From the NCBI GenBank assembly GCA_024998815.1, contig JACEUQ010000002.1, positions 1,192,501 through 1,256,500 of the forward strand: a DNA stretch of 64,000 nt, read 5' to 3'. Under the pieces are notes generated by a model. The model was not told the DNA's origin and did no database searches. It worked only from the letters and a program-made list of their open reading frames with translations. Shown here one piece after another: positions 19,022 to 26,101 of this stretch. Positions within the stretch are counted from its first letter, which is position 1, and each line of letters begins with the position of its first letter. The stretch comes from Opitutus sp. (GTDB lineage Bacteria > Verrucomicrobiota > Verrucomicrobiia > Opitutales > Opitutaceae). Both the position numbers and the translations under genes were made by a program.

Positions 19022-19867
19022 TCAGGCAGTCAGCAGAAGCGGTTTGGCGGCCTTCTCGACCCTGGTCGCGATGCCATTAAGCGCCTCGACGACACCCCGG
19101 ATAAATTCAGGGCGGAGGATCATGTGCTGGAGCACGTTTTGCTGGATCAGCAGCGACTCGATCCGTTCGATCGCCTGACCCACTTCGTCGCTGGTCTGAT
19201 TGGCGAGCTGCTCGGCAGTGAGGACCGGCAAGGCAATCTTTTCGCCCGGCGTGCGTGCTCCGCCCAGTTTGGGCGTGATGATGCCTAATTCTAACTGTAA
19301 GCCGCGCATCGACTTATTCGCGATAAAGTCCACGACCGCAGCCCGCTTATCTTGATCGGCTTGATCGAGTTCCGAGGCGGGAAGGGAAAACACCCGTACG
19401 GGGTCAGCGATCTGGAACTTCCGGGCAGTGGCCTCCGCGATGTCGCGGTAACGGCGTGCGGTGGTAATCGCAACTTCAGGAGCGTGGTCCGCTAACCAGT
19501 TATTGAAACCATAGGCCCCAGCACCCGCCTTGGGAGAATTAAAACCACGTGTGGATTTAATTCCCTGCTCGACCGCCCAGAAGGCTGCGCCGAAGCGGAG
19601 GATCGCGAGCTCGGCGGCCTGCGCATCGTTGTAGAGTTCGGTCAGTTTTTGGCCGATAGCGGCATCACCGCCGCCCGTGGGCGTGCCAGTGAGTTCGAGA
19701 CTCGTGAATGAGCCGATGACGGGGACGAGTTGGTGTGTTTCTTTTTTAGGCATGGGAGTGGTGGTTGCTGTGGTTTTTTCGGGTCTGCACACGTGCGATT
19801 TGATGCCACGTGAGCTAAAGTTTTTGCGCCCGCAGTCTGGGCAATCGTGGAGGGTTTCGGTGGTCAT
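19022..19867 (-). CDS. Zinc-finger phage protein, unknown (281 aa)
   Basis: The protein begins with a possible C2HC finger (CPDC ... HVC, residues about 9-28), has a Thr/Lys linker, and then a helical domain with AAFWAVEQGIKSTRGFNSP and FNNWLADHAPEVAITTARRYRDIAEAT. That helical part recalls phage DUF3102/ParB-neighbour proteins that use a helix-turn-helix. A third part (residues about 200-280) is helical. It lies directly upstream of the transposase gene in the early operon. Function is unknown; a DNA-binding role is likely. Confidence 0.65.
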   Translation of the reverse strand: MTTETLHDCPDCGRKNFSSRGIKSHVCRPEKTTATTTPMPKKETHQLVPVIGSFTSLELTGTPTGGGDAAIGQKLTELYNDAQAAELAILRFGAAFWAVEQGIKSTRGFNSPKAGAGAYGFNNWLADHAPEVAITTARRYRDIAEATARKFQIADPVRVFSLPASELDQADQDKRAAVVDFIANKSMRGLQLELGIITPKLGGARTPGEKIALPVLTAEQLANQTSDEVGQAIERIESLLIQQNVLQHMILRPEFIRGVVEALNGIATRVEKAAKPLLLTA

Positions 19868-19882
19868 GGTTTGGCGGGGAAA

Positions 19883-20116
19883 TTAGCGATTTTGGCCGAT
19901 GCATACCCACAGGCCGGGATGGGCGTTCAGATCATCGATCAAGTCTTCGCGTGACGGGGCGGTATCTCGGTCGAGATTCCGCAAACAGGCGGTCTCATGA
20001 AACCACAGGACGCACTGCCAGAACGATTGGCTGGGAGTCACGACCAGGCGCACGACACTACCGTGGCCGAGGGGAACGAGCAGAGGAGGGCAGGTGGTGG
20101 AGGAAGGAGTGTTCAT
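19883..20116 (-). CDS. Small early protein, unknown (77 aa)
   Basis: The frame starts at ATG 20116, which overlaps the previous stop as ATGA; upstream in-frame sequence is Arg/Pro-rich and not protein-like. The product has a short beta-rich segment (SVVRLVVTPSQSFWQCVLWF) and a C-terminal DDLNAHPGLWVCIG. No family is recognised. Confidence 0.62.
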   Translation of the reverse strand: MNTPSSTTCPPLLVPLGHGSVVRLVVTPSQSFWQCVLWFHETACLRNLDRDTAPSREDLIDDLNAHPGLWVCIGQNR

Positions 20117-20481
20117 CGGAGGGCTTCGTTGAGGGAGTGCATCAGGCCCTTGCGGGCGGCGGCGGGGAAAGAGCGGGCAACCTCGATAAACAGCTGCTGG
20201 CGGGTAGCCTCGGGCATGGTGGCCAAAAACTTCATCCGCAGATCGACGGGGCCGCTCAGGTTGTTGAGCACGTAGTCGCGGTAGCACTCGATGGGAACGC
20301 GGGCGGCGAGGCGGTTGGTTTTGAACGTCGCGATATTGATCACGACCAGCTTGCCCTCCTCGACTTGGGTGCAGAGGTGGCGCACCGAGCAGCCGATCTT
20401 TTCGCCGATCTCACGCAGCAGCAGCGTTGAGCGACCGGGAAAGTCTAAGCTTGAGAAGAACTGGAGCTGCTCGATGGACAT
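20113..20481 (-). CDS. Early protein, possible DNA-binding (122 aa)
   Basis: The N-terminal half (LREIGEKIGCSVRHLCTQVEEGKLVVINI) looks like a winged helix-turn-helix, with KIGCSVRHLCTQVEEG as the recognition helix and turn. The C-terminal half is helical (LATMPEATRQQLFIEVARSF). No family name can be given. It is closely packed with its neighbours in the early operon. Confidence 0.62.
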   Translation of the reverse strand: MSIEQLQFFSSLDFPGRSTLLLREIGEKIGCSVRHLCTQVEEGKLVVINIATFKTNRLAARVPIECYRDYVLNNLSGPVDLRMKFLATMPEATRQQLFIEVARSFPAAARKGLMHSLNEALR

Positions 20482-20484
20482 GAA

Positions 20485-20694
20485 TCAGGCGGCAGCTTTT
20501 TTGGCGGCTTGGGTGCGCTCTACGCCGGAGACAAAGTGTTCGAGCAGACGGAAATACTCGCTCAGCTTTGCCTTGGGGTTGCCCTCGATGGTCGCCTGGG
20601 TAGCCCCGATGGTCATGAACAACACAGCGGTCTGCCTATCAGGAGTCAGACCCATGAGGCGGTTGAAGATGCTGTTAATTTCGGCGGAATTCAT
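20485..20694 (-). CDS. Small early protein, unknown (69 aa)
   Basis: The product is helical (SAEINSIFNRLMGLTPDRQTA ... YFRLLEHFVSGVERTQAAKK). There is no recognised family. It sits 5 bp after the antirepressor-like gene and 3 bp before the next gene, which supports co-translation. Confidence 0.6.
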   Translation of the reverse strand: MNSAEINSIFNRLMGLTPDRQTAVLFMTIGATQATIEGNPKAKLSEYFRLLEHFVSGVERTQAAKKAAA

Positions 20695-20699
20695 GGCAT

Positions 20700-21428
20700 T
20701 CAGGCGGCGAAGTCGCTTTGGGAAATCACTGTGGCGAGGTCGGCAGGCAGGGCGGTCAGCACGAGGGCGTGGCCACTCTTCTCTTTGCCCAAGGGGCGCC
20801 CCAGCACCCGCAAGCGGCGAGCGAGTCGCTGGGCGGCGATACGCGTTTCACCCCGCATACCCTGCTCGCGCAGCCATTCGTGGATCGATACGCTGTCGGC
20901 GAGTTCGCCCATGGGCGTCGCCGCATCGTGCACCGGCTTGGTCCGCTCGGGCATTGGCTCGCCCGAGAGCAGCGCGGCCTTGCGGGCGCTCAGTCGCAGC
21001 ATCGCCCGCTCCACCGTCAGCAACCCGCGCAGACGTTCTATCCGCTCCTCGCCACTCCCACCCACCACATAGCCACCTTGCTTGCGGATCGTCGGCAGCA
21101 CCTCGCTCGTTACCCACTTGCGGAAGGATCGTGCCTCAGCCTTGCGACTTTGGAAGATCGTGGCGTATAGCCCAGACTCGGTGAGTAACACCATCTGCTG
21201 GGTCCGTCCAAGTGAGTCGATGACTCCGGTAGTAACGGACTCATCGTCATCCAAAAACCCGAGGCTATCGGTTCCTTTCCATGCAATGCCCAGACTTGAG
21301 AAAATGTCTTTGGCCACAAAGACAGGGGCAGAATTTAGGGTGCCGCCACGGATAGCGGTATTGTTCAACGCAAAGCTCGTGAGCGTTGCGGCATTGACTT
21401 TCGGGTCGGTGGGGATCGTGGTTGTCAT
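20700..21428 (-). CDS. BRO-N domain antirepressor-like protein
   Basis: The 242-residue protein has an N-terminal BRO-type domain: VFVAKDIFSSLGI, then VTTGVIDSLGRTQQMVLLTESGLYATIF, and SRKAEARSFRKWVTSEVLPTIRKQGGY. The C-terminal half has a helix-turn-helix-like region (SVSIHEWLREQGMRGETRIAAQRLARRL). Such proteins act as phage antirepressors or transcription regulators. Its location one gene away from the divergent control region fits a part in the lysis-lysogeny choice. The ATG at 21428 is preferred; the frame upstream reads through the hairpin and is Ser/Thr/Arg-rich. Confidence 0.8.
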   Translation of the reverse strand: MTTTIPTDPKVNAATLTSFALNNTAIRGGTLNSAPVFVAKDIFSSLGIAWKGTDSLGFLDDDESVTTGVIDSLGRTQQMVLLTESGLYATIFQSRKAEARSFRKWVTSEVLPTIRKQGGYVVGGSGEERIERLRGLLTVERAMLRLSARKAALLSGEPMPERTKPVHDAATPMGELADSVSIHEWLREQGMRGETRIAAQRLARRLRVLGRPLGKEKSGHALVLTALPADLATVISQSDFAA

Positions 21429-21445
21429 CTTCTTATTTGTTTTGT

Positions 21446-21473
21446 GCCCCCGGCTGTTACCGGGGGCTTTTTT
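21446..21473 (+). terminator. Second plus-facing terminator in the early arm
   Basis: Arms GCCCCCGG (21446-21453) and CCGGGGGC (21460-21467) are followed by six T residues on the plus strand. It lies between the Ner-like and antirepressor genes, both of which read left, so it faces against the operon like the one at 16726. Confidence 0.72.
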
Positions 21474-21477
21474 GTGG

Positions 21478-21687
21478 TCAGGCGGCGAGGTGGTGTTTGT
21501 TGGCCTCGACGAACTCCTGGTAGCGGGCGGCGTAGTTGCCGTGGTCGGGGAACTGCCCCTTGAGCACCCGCGAAAGCGTGTTGCGGTGGATGCCAAAGGA
21601 CTGGGCCGCCGCACACATCATCGGAAAGCGGGTCAATGGGTTACCCGCCTTACGGATTTGTATTGGTTGGTGAGTCGTTGTTTTCAT
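21478..21687 (-). CDS. Small HTH regulator, Ner/Cro-like
   Basis: The 69-residue protein is the first gene of the leftward early operon. It contains a helix-turn-helix, MCAAAQSFGIHRNTLSRVLKG, at residues about 24-44. Position (divergent from the candidate repressor, first in the transposase operon) and size match the role of Ner in Mu, which turns down early transcription and repressor synthesis. Confidence 0.72.
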   Translation of the reverse strand: MKTTTHQPIQIRKAGNPLTRFPMMCAAAQSFGIHRNTLSRVLKGQFPDHGNYAARYQEFVEANKHHLAA

Positions 21688-21701
21688 AACGTAGACAACA
21701 A
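21678..21701. promoter_or_regulatory. Candidate operator in the divergent control region
   Basis: The two genes at 21687 (left) and 21717 (right) are only 29 bp apart. A palindromic pair of half-sites, TTGTTTTC and the complement of GACAACAA (7 of 8 matching), spans 21678-21701 and overlaps the Ner-like start codon. This would suit binding of the repressor or the Ner-like protein. Promoter boxes could not be assigned with confidence. Confidence 0.45.
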
Positions 21702-21716
21702 TCCGAGAAATCAGAT

Positions 21717-22382
21717 ATGAATCAAGATAAATCCGATAAACACGCGAACTTTTCCGATATTTCCGAGAAACTAGCCCTGCATCTAGGTGTCAATCTGGAT
21801 GAACTTCCCGCTCGTATCGGCATCTCCAAAGACATGTTTTACGCCTATAGATCGGGACGGCATCGCATCTCGGAAAAAGCGTGGCGGAAATTGGAGTCGG
21901 CGGAGGCGGCTGCGGGGATCAAGCCGACAGCGCCAGCGCCAGCGCCAGCACCCGCACAGCGCCCAGCATCAGGCCTGCATGAGGACATTCCCCCCACGGC
22001 GTTGCACCTGCTCGCCCAAGCGCATCTGGCACTCATGCACTTCAAGGCAACTGAGGCGGTGGTAGATTGCTGCATCAAGGCCAAGCCGACCTTTGCCGAC
22101 GCCGAGGCCGCTAAGGATTTCCGTGAAATGCTCCGTATCTTCGGGGCCAAGCGTCAGCGTGGTGCCGAGGCGATCAGCCAAGCGTGCGATGCCCTCAGAA
22201 AGCTCGCCGATGTAGAGATTTACCGGGTTGTCATGGAGCAACAAGCGCAGGCCAGTTTTGCGCAAACCAAGTCGGCTGTAGCCGCCGAAGCCGATGCGTT
22301 CCTAGCGCAATCCGAGGCCGAGGTGCAGGCGATATATTTAGCCCGTGCCCGAGCCAACCGCACGACGGCAAAGTCGGCCTAG
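21717..22382 (+). CDS. Candidate phage repressor (lysogeny maintenance)
   Basis: The 221-residue protein has an N-terminal DNA-binding domain (HLGVNLDELPARIGISKDMFYAYRSGRHRISEKAWRKL) with an XRE-like helix-turn-helix, a Pro/Ala linker coded by tandem GCCAGC hexamers (about 21930-21955), and a long helical C-terminal domain rich in Ala and Glu. It has no visible protease (LexA-like) site. It reads right, back-to-back with the Ner-like gene, exactly where a Mu-like c repressor would be in a two-arm genome. Confidence 0.72.
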   Translation: MNQDKSDKHANFSDISEKLALHLGVNLDELPARIGISKDMFYAYRSGRHRISEKAWRKLESAEAAAGIKPTAPAPAPAPAQRPASGLHEDIPPTALHLLAQAHLALMHFKATEAVVDCCIKAKPTFADAEAAKDFREMLRIFGAKRQRGAEAISQACDALRKLADVEIYRVVMEQQAQASFAQTKSAVAAEADAFLAQSEAEVQAIYLARARANRTTAKSA

Positions 22383-22532
22383 TGTGTGGTTCACAAAATC
22401 CAACTCATACCGCAGCCGCTTAACCTCTGCCTGCAACTCGGCGATCTCGGTTTCCTTCTCCACGTTGAAACGAAACACCAATTGCCCATCGGCATCGGGT
22501 CTTTTTCGTTTGGGCTTCGCAGCAGGTGGCAC
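22338..22532 (-). CDS. Possible small coiled-coil protein (64 aa)
   Basis: A GTG-started minus-strand frame encodes a basic start (KPKRKRPDADG), a beta strand (QLVFRFNV) and a coiled coil (ETEIAELQAEVKRLRYELDFV). The composition is protein-like, but the 3' end overlaps the repressor gene by 45 bp on the other strand, the start is GTG and no good ribosome site is seen. It may be a real anti-repressor-type small gene or chance. Confidence 0.4.
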   Translation of the reverse strand: MPPAAKPKRKRPDADGQLVFRFNVEKETEIAELQAEVKRLRYELDFVNHTLGRLCRRAVGSGTG

Positions 22533-22594
22533 GGATACAGTTTAGCATGGCCGAACGGTAGATTTTAAAACGACACTTTGTTTTTCCAATTAAC

Positions 22595-22942
22595 ATGAAA
22601 ACTAACCACCTGGTAGCTCTAGTCTGGTCTATCGTATTTTTCACTCTGGCAAGCGGGTCTCCATCCCTGCACGCCACTACTTTACTCAACGATAAACAGC
22701 GGGCAATCGTGGTGCAGTTGCAAGCTGATGGAGTGGTGAAAATCGATGTGAAACTAAGCAAAGTTTGGATCGATCCGATAGAGTGGATCACAGTTGATGC
22801 AGCTGGGAAACAACAGTTGGCGACCCTGTTTGCTGGCTATGTCTGGGATGCGAATCCTGATTCTAAGAGCATCGAGATTTTCGACAAACAATCGGCGAAG
22901 CGACTAGCGCGGTTTGGCCGTATGGGATTCCAGGCTGATTAA
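22595..22942 (+). CDS. Secreted prophage cargo protein, unknown (115 aa)
   Basis: A signal peptide (LVALVWSIVFFTLASGSPSLHA, residues about 7-28) precedes a small mature domain with VVQLQADGVVKIDVKLSKVW and LATLFAGYVWDANPDSKSIEIF. No family is recognised. Base composition is more AT-rich than the genes around it. It has its own terminator, so it is probably expressed independently in the lysogen, as expected for a cargo (moron) gene. Confidence 0.7.
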   Translation: MKTNHLVALVWSIVFFTLASGSPSLHATTLLNDKQRAIVVQLQADGVVKIDVKLSKVWIDPIEWITVDAAGKQQLATLFAGYVWDANPDSKSIEIFDKQSAKRLARFGRMGFQAD

Positions 22943-22968
22943 CCGCTCGATTTAACGTCGCCTCTATC

Positions 22969-22998
22969 GCCCCGCTACCACCCGAGCGGGGCTTTTTT
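22969..22998 (+). terminator. Terminator after the secreted cargo gene
   Basis: Arms GCCCCGCT (22969-22976) and AGCGGGGC (22985-22992) are followed by six T residues, 27 bp after the stop codon at 22942. Confidence 0.88.
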
Positions 22999-23026
22999 GT
23001 GCCCAGTTACCTAGGTAAAGCGGGGC

Positions 23027-23083
23027 AAATTTCCACCAAATCAAAAGTCCATTTAGCGGACTTTTCCAATTTTGTGGAGATTT
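23027..23083. repeat. Extended palindrome in the intergenic region
   Basis: An inner perfect hairpin (AAAAGTCC 23043-23050, GGACTTTT 23058-23065) is flanked by outer arms 23027-23041 and 23069-23083 that match at 13 of 15 positions. The 312-bp region between the cargo gene and the minus-strand gene at 23254 holds this, the terminator before it, and a GC-rich hairpin at 23191-23213; no gene is visible. It could be an operator or late-arm control element. Confidence 0.55.
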
Positions 23084-23253
23084 GATTGAACCGGCTGAAT
23101 GGCAGGGAAGCGCTCCGGCGCGAGTTCGTTTAAGGTGGGGGCTCTTCAATTCGTGCCCGCTCACCCGATCAGTTCAACCCAGCAGCAATCGCCCCGCCGC
23201 ACAAGCGCGGGGCGTGAGGGAGTGTGCGCGTGATTCACTCGCACTATCCCACC

Positions 23254-23667
23254 TCATCCCTGCGCGGTTTGGCCCCCGAAGCCGGTGATCTTGCGGCTCT
23301 CCGTGGGAACTCGGGGCAGTGTGACCACGGTCACATTCACTTGGGTATGGTGCAACAGCATGGTGGCAGCTTGCCCCATGTGATGCCCTCGAAAAGCAAT
23401 CAAGCCACCATCGAGAACGGCGATTTCACCAGCCACAAAAGCCCCCCCCTGAAGCGTGGCCAATACGTGAAACTGATCACCGGCACGGGTGGCGATGGAG
23501 TTGATCTCGCTGCGCAAAGTTTCAGCCGCGATCTCGCCGGGGGAAATAATAGTAGGCAGCTTAAAATCCGGCAGGTGCAAGGAGGGCAAGTCGCCGAACA
23601 GCCGGTCGAGATCGAGTGTGAAGGGCAGGCCGGTGGCCCCCCCGTTAATTTTCGGAGTGGTAGTCAT
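23254..23667 (-). CDS. Minus-strand prophage gene in the late arm, unknown
   Basis: The 137-residue protein reads against its neighbours. It has a beta-rich centre (AGDQFHVLATLQGGAFVAGEIAVLDGG) and no recognised family. ATG 23667 is preferred to the upstream frame. Its product has no signal peptide or membrane helix. A minus-strand gene alone between the repressor block and late genes is a common place for cargo or control genes. Confidence 0.55.
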   Translation of the reverse strand: MTTTPKINGGATGLPFTLDLDRLFGDLPSLHLPDFKLPTIISPGEIAAETLRSEINSIATRAGDQFHVLATLQGGAFVAGEIAVLDGGLIAFRGHHMGQAATMLLHHTQVNVTVVTLPRVPTESRKITGFGGQTAQG

Positions 23668-23738
23668 ACAACCCACGAAACTGCACGGGCTCGGGTGTCG
23701 CCGCAAGGCGCACCGATCCCGGACCAGGAGCCCCACGC

Positions 23739-24068
23739 ATGAACCGCTCCATTCAAATCTTCGGCTTCACGAATCCCGTCCGTCGCAAAGACGGGCTCGT
23801 GCAGCTCGACGTTGTCTTCGGTGCGGGGCAGGCCGGAACGATAACCGCCACGCCCGCCATGTGGGACCGGATTACCGGGGCCCTCCTGGTAGTGATCAAG
23901 CCCGCCTCCTCCGCCCCGCTCAACCCGCAGATCGGCCAGCAAGGCCTGCCCAAGACCCCGGCCGGTGCCCACACACCTGCCCACGGTGCCGCCTGCGAAA
24001 AGTTCGGCTGCGACTACGTCTGCGAGCGTCTCGCCCCCATCACCAAGCCCTCGGGCTCCATGCTTTGA
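23739..24068 (+). CDS. Prophage protein, unknown (109 aa)
   Basis: The protein starts with a beta-rich half (RSIQIFGFTNPVRRKDGLVQLDVVFG), followed by a segment with three Cys near the C terminus (AACEKFGCDYVC). No family is known. It is the first gene of the rightward block that leads into the lysis genes, and the 70-bp gap to the divergent gene at 23667 may hold a late promoter. Confidence 0.6.
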   Translation: MNRSIQIFGFTNPVRRKDGLVQLDVVFGAGQAGTITATPAMWDRITGALLVVIKPASSAPLNPQIGQQGLPKTPAGAHTPAHGAACEKFGCDYVCERLAPITKPSGSML

Positions 24069-24128
24069 TCGGACCGATCCTAACTCCGAATCCGGCTACT
24101 CACTACCCGCTACTCGCTACTCACTACT

Positions 24129-24350
24129 ATGCAAAAAGACACCATCCTCTCCCTCATTCGCCACGCCATGACCTTTGGTGGCGGTGTCCTGGTCGGCAAA
24201 GGCCTCCTCTCAGGTGAGACGCTCTCCATCGTCATCCCTGCCATCGTCAGTGCCATTGGCGCTCTGTGGGGTGCGGTCGACGAGTTCCAGGCCGCCAAGA
24301 AAGCCCAGGCCGTTGCCACCACGGCCCCGGTCACCACCCCGTCGGCCTAA
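24129..24350 (+). CDS. Holin-like small membrane protein
   Basis: The 73-residue protein has a short N-terminal helix (TILSLIRHAMTFGGGVLVGKG) and one clear membrane segment (LSIVIPAIVSAIGALWGAVDE), with a short Ala/Thr tail. This is the Pam3-gp28-type holin pattern found in phage lysis blocks. Holins form inner membrane holes at the set time of lysis. It lies in the lysis region between unknown small genes. Confidence 0.72.
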   Translation: MQKDTILSLIRHAMTFGGGVLVGKGLLSGETLSIVIPAIVSAIGALWGAVDEFQAAKKAQAVATTAPVTTPSA

Positions 24351-24359
24351 TCTACTCCC

Positions 24360-24617
24360 ATGCGCGCAAAACTTAGAATCGGCTCTGTCATCAAGGACTC
24401 TCCCGCACAGGAGACCCTGCATTTCCACGGAGTAAGCAAATGCTCCGGCTATCCCGAGGATGGCTCCGACGAGGATAACACCTACGCCAAGTTCAGCCCG
24501 TGTGCTGAACTCAAGCTGACCATCGCCAACCCGGCGCTGATCGGGAAGTTCCAGGCGGGACAAGTCTTCTATGTGGACTTCACCGAGGTGCCCGCGCCCG
24601 TCCCTCCGGTCGTTTAA
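24360..24617 (+). CDS. Conserved phage protein, unknown (85 aa)
   Basis: The small beta-rich protein has VSKCSGYPEDGSDEDNTYAKFSP, then LKLTIANPALIGKF and FYVDFTEVPAP. This kind of protein with the SDEDNTYAKFSP-type core occurs in many phage genomes, but its function is not known to me. It follows the holin by 9 bp. Confidence 0.68.
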   Translation: MRAKLRIGSVIKDSPAQETLHFHGVSKCSGYPEDGSDEDNTYAKFSPCAELKLTIANPALIGKFQAGQVFYVDFTEVPAPVPPVV

Positions 24618-24620
24618 CCC

Positions 24621-24920
24621 ATGCTCGCGCTGCTCACCGCCCTAGCTGAGGCCCTGCGTCTCTGGCTTCAGCTCAAGGTGGTGAGTGCGCAGTACGACCT
24701 CCAACGCCGCATCGAAGCCGACATCGCCGCCGATGAATTTGAAATCAACAGCCTACGCCATTTTGGCGGTGATGATAACAACCGCGCTGCTGACCGGCTG
24801 CGCGACCGCGTCCTCCGCGCCCAAGGCATCGTGGCAGCTCTACCAGCCACGAGTGCTCCAGCTGTCGGCGGGGCAACCGGTGCACAGCCAGGCGGGGATT
24901 TACACCCCACAGGTGGATGA
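24621..24920 (+). CDS. Possible i-spanin-like protein (overlaps lipoprotein gene)
   Basis: The 99-residue product has a hydrophobic N terminus (LALLTALAEALRLWLQL, residues 2-18) followed by a charged helical region (QYDLQRRIEADIAADEFEIN). It overlaps a lipoprotein frame by about 190 bp in a different reading frame. In many phages Rz (anchored N-terminal helix plus coiled coil) and Rz1 (lipoprotein) overlap like this. The hydrophobic helix is short and atypical, so the assignment is tentative. Confidence 0.55.
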   Translation: MLALLTALAEALRLWLQLKVVSAQYDLQRRIEADIAADEFEINSLRHFGGDDNNRAADRLRDRVLRAQGIVAALPATSAPAVGGATGAQPGGDLHPTGG

Positions 24921-25020
24921 AGTCTGGCACAGCGCCGCCGCCTACCAGGACCTCGAAACCGAACTTTTAAACACTGCCGCCGCGCTCGCCCAAATCCGTA
25001 ACCGCGCCGACTCCCACTAA
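24733..25020 (+). CDS. Rz1-like lipoprotein (o-spanin candidate)
   Basis: The 95-residue product has a lipoprotein signal peptide (AYAILAVMITTALLTGC, lipobox LLTG-C at Cys 23). The mature part has LYQPRVLQLSAGQ and VHSQAGIYTPQVDEVWHSAAAYQD and a helical end. It starts inside the previous gene in another frame. Outer-membrane lipoproteins of this type pair with an inner-membrane partner to break the outer membrane at lysis. The mature part is longer than typical Rz1 (40-60 aa), so another lipoprotein role is possible. Confidence 0.65.
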   Translation: MNLKSTAYAILAVMITTALLTGCATASSAPKASWQLYQPRVLQLSAGQPVHSQAGIYTPQVDEVWHSAAAYQDLETELLNTAAALAQIRNRADSH

Positions 25021-25026
25021 TTTTCC

Positions 25027-25398
25027 ATGCTCATCGAAATCCTCCTCATAACCATCGGCGTGCTCCTCGTGATCATCGCAGTGATGGCCTACCAAATCGG
25101 TCATTACAAAGCCTTCGTGCTCTTCGATTCCGAGCACTACGAGGCACGCATTCAGTGCCTGCTCGACCGGGTTGATGCGGCCGAAGCCTTGGTCGCTGCC
25201 CCTCGCGCAACGGGGCTGTTTCCCGATGCCCTGGCTCGAAAGCATGAGACCGAAGCGCACCACCGTTGGTGGCAGGAGCTCCTTAGAAAAACATTTCCCG
25301 TCCGGCGGCGTGGTGCCGTCACCCGCCACAGCACCGACCAGCCCCGCTCCCACCGCCTAAGCCGGCTGAGTCCCACCCTTAGCCTCCCAGCTCCATGA
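25027..25398 (+). CDS. Membrane-anchored phage protein, unknown (123 aa)
   Basis: The protein begins with one strong membrane helix (IEILLITIGVLLVIIAVMAYQIG) and continues with a charged helical segment and a Pro/Arg/Ser-rich tail. The stop overlaps the next start (ATGA). Position in the lysis block suggests a holin or spanin-related part, but I cannot assign it. Confidence 0.6.
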   Translation: MLIEILLITIGVLLVIIAVMAYQIGHYKAFVLFDSEHYEARIQCLLDRVDAAEALVAAPRATGLFPDALARKHETEAHHRWWQELLRKTFPVRRRGAVTRHSTDQPRSHRLSRLSPTLSLPAP

Positions 25399-25844
25399 TT
25401 TCCCTCCTCGCCGAATCCACGCCTCCGCCTGCCGTTCTCGCCTCCTGGCTGGAGGTGGGGATGTACCTCGTCGTGAGCGGAGGTGGCGTGGTGGGTCTCA
25501 TGGTCGGGATTAAAACCCTGCGTGAGCCCAAAGCCGAGACGCCCCAGCCCCTGATCATCAAAGGGCATGTGCGCTACGTCGAACACGCGGAGTTCGAAAA
25601 AGAAATGAAGCAGGCCCACGGGCGCATGAACCGGGAGAAAGAAGAAGCCCGCCTTGCCCTGGAAGCCTTCGCCAAACGCTTCGAAGCCGACCTCGGGTCA
25701 CTGGCGCGCCAGGTCAACGCCTACAACACCAACGCCGAGGCCCGCACCGACCGCATCAATGAACGCATCGACGGGCTCCGCGACGCGGTCGCCGGGATGC
25801 CGCAAGAAATTCTCCAGCTCATCCGCAACGCTCAGCAAATCTAA
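25395..25844 (+). CDS. Membrane-anchored coiled-coil phage protein
   Basis: The 149-residue protein has one membrane helix (LVVSGGGVVGLMVGIKTL, residues about 26-43) and a long coiled coil (HAEFEKEMKQAHGRMNREK and onwards to residue 145). This N-anchored coiled-coil form is that of Rz-type spanins and of other lysis-region proteins. It may be the true inner-membrane partner of the lipoprotein at 24733. Confidence 0.62.
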   Translation: MISLLAESTPPPAVLASWLEVGMYLVVSGGGVVGLMVGIKTLREPKAETPQPLIIKGHVRYVEHAEFEKEMKQAHGRMNREKEEARLALEAFAKRFEADLGSLARQVNAYNTNAEARTDRINERIDGLRDAVAGMPQEILQLIRNAQQI

Positions 25845-25846
25845 AC

Positions 25847-26101
25847 ATGTCCCCCCTCGTCATCCGTCGCACGATCCTCGCCGAGCTGGCTGCCTACGGT
25901 AGCGGTCTCACGCCCGGCGGCCTGCTGGAGCTGGTCAAACTCAAGCTCCCCGCCACCACCTTGGGCGATATCGCCGATGAGCTGTCCTGGCTGCGCGATC
26001 ACCAGCTGGCGGCATACACCGCCAACCCGCTCGATGCCGATGACCGTACCCTGCGCCAGTGGACGATCACCACCACCGGAGAGCTCGTGCTCAAGAAATG
26101 A
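25847..26101 (+). CDS. Small phage protein, winged-helix-like (84 aa)
   Basis: The pattern VIRRTILAELAAYGSGLTPGGLLEL, followed by LGDIADELSWLRDHQLAAY and a beta hairpin (RTLRQWTITTTGELVL), is that of a winged helix-turn-helix. Mu-like phages often encode a protein of this size just before the terminase genes. No name can be given. It starts 2 bp after the upstream stop. Confidence 0.62.
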   Translation: MSPLVIRRTILAELAAYGSGLTPGGLLELVKLKLPATTLGDIADELSWLRDHQLAAYTANPLDADDRTLRQWTITTTGELVLKK

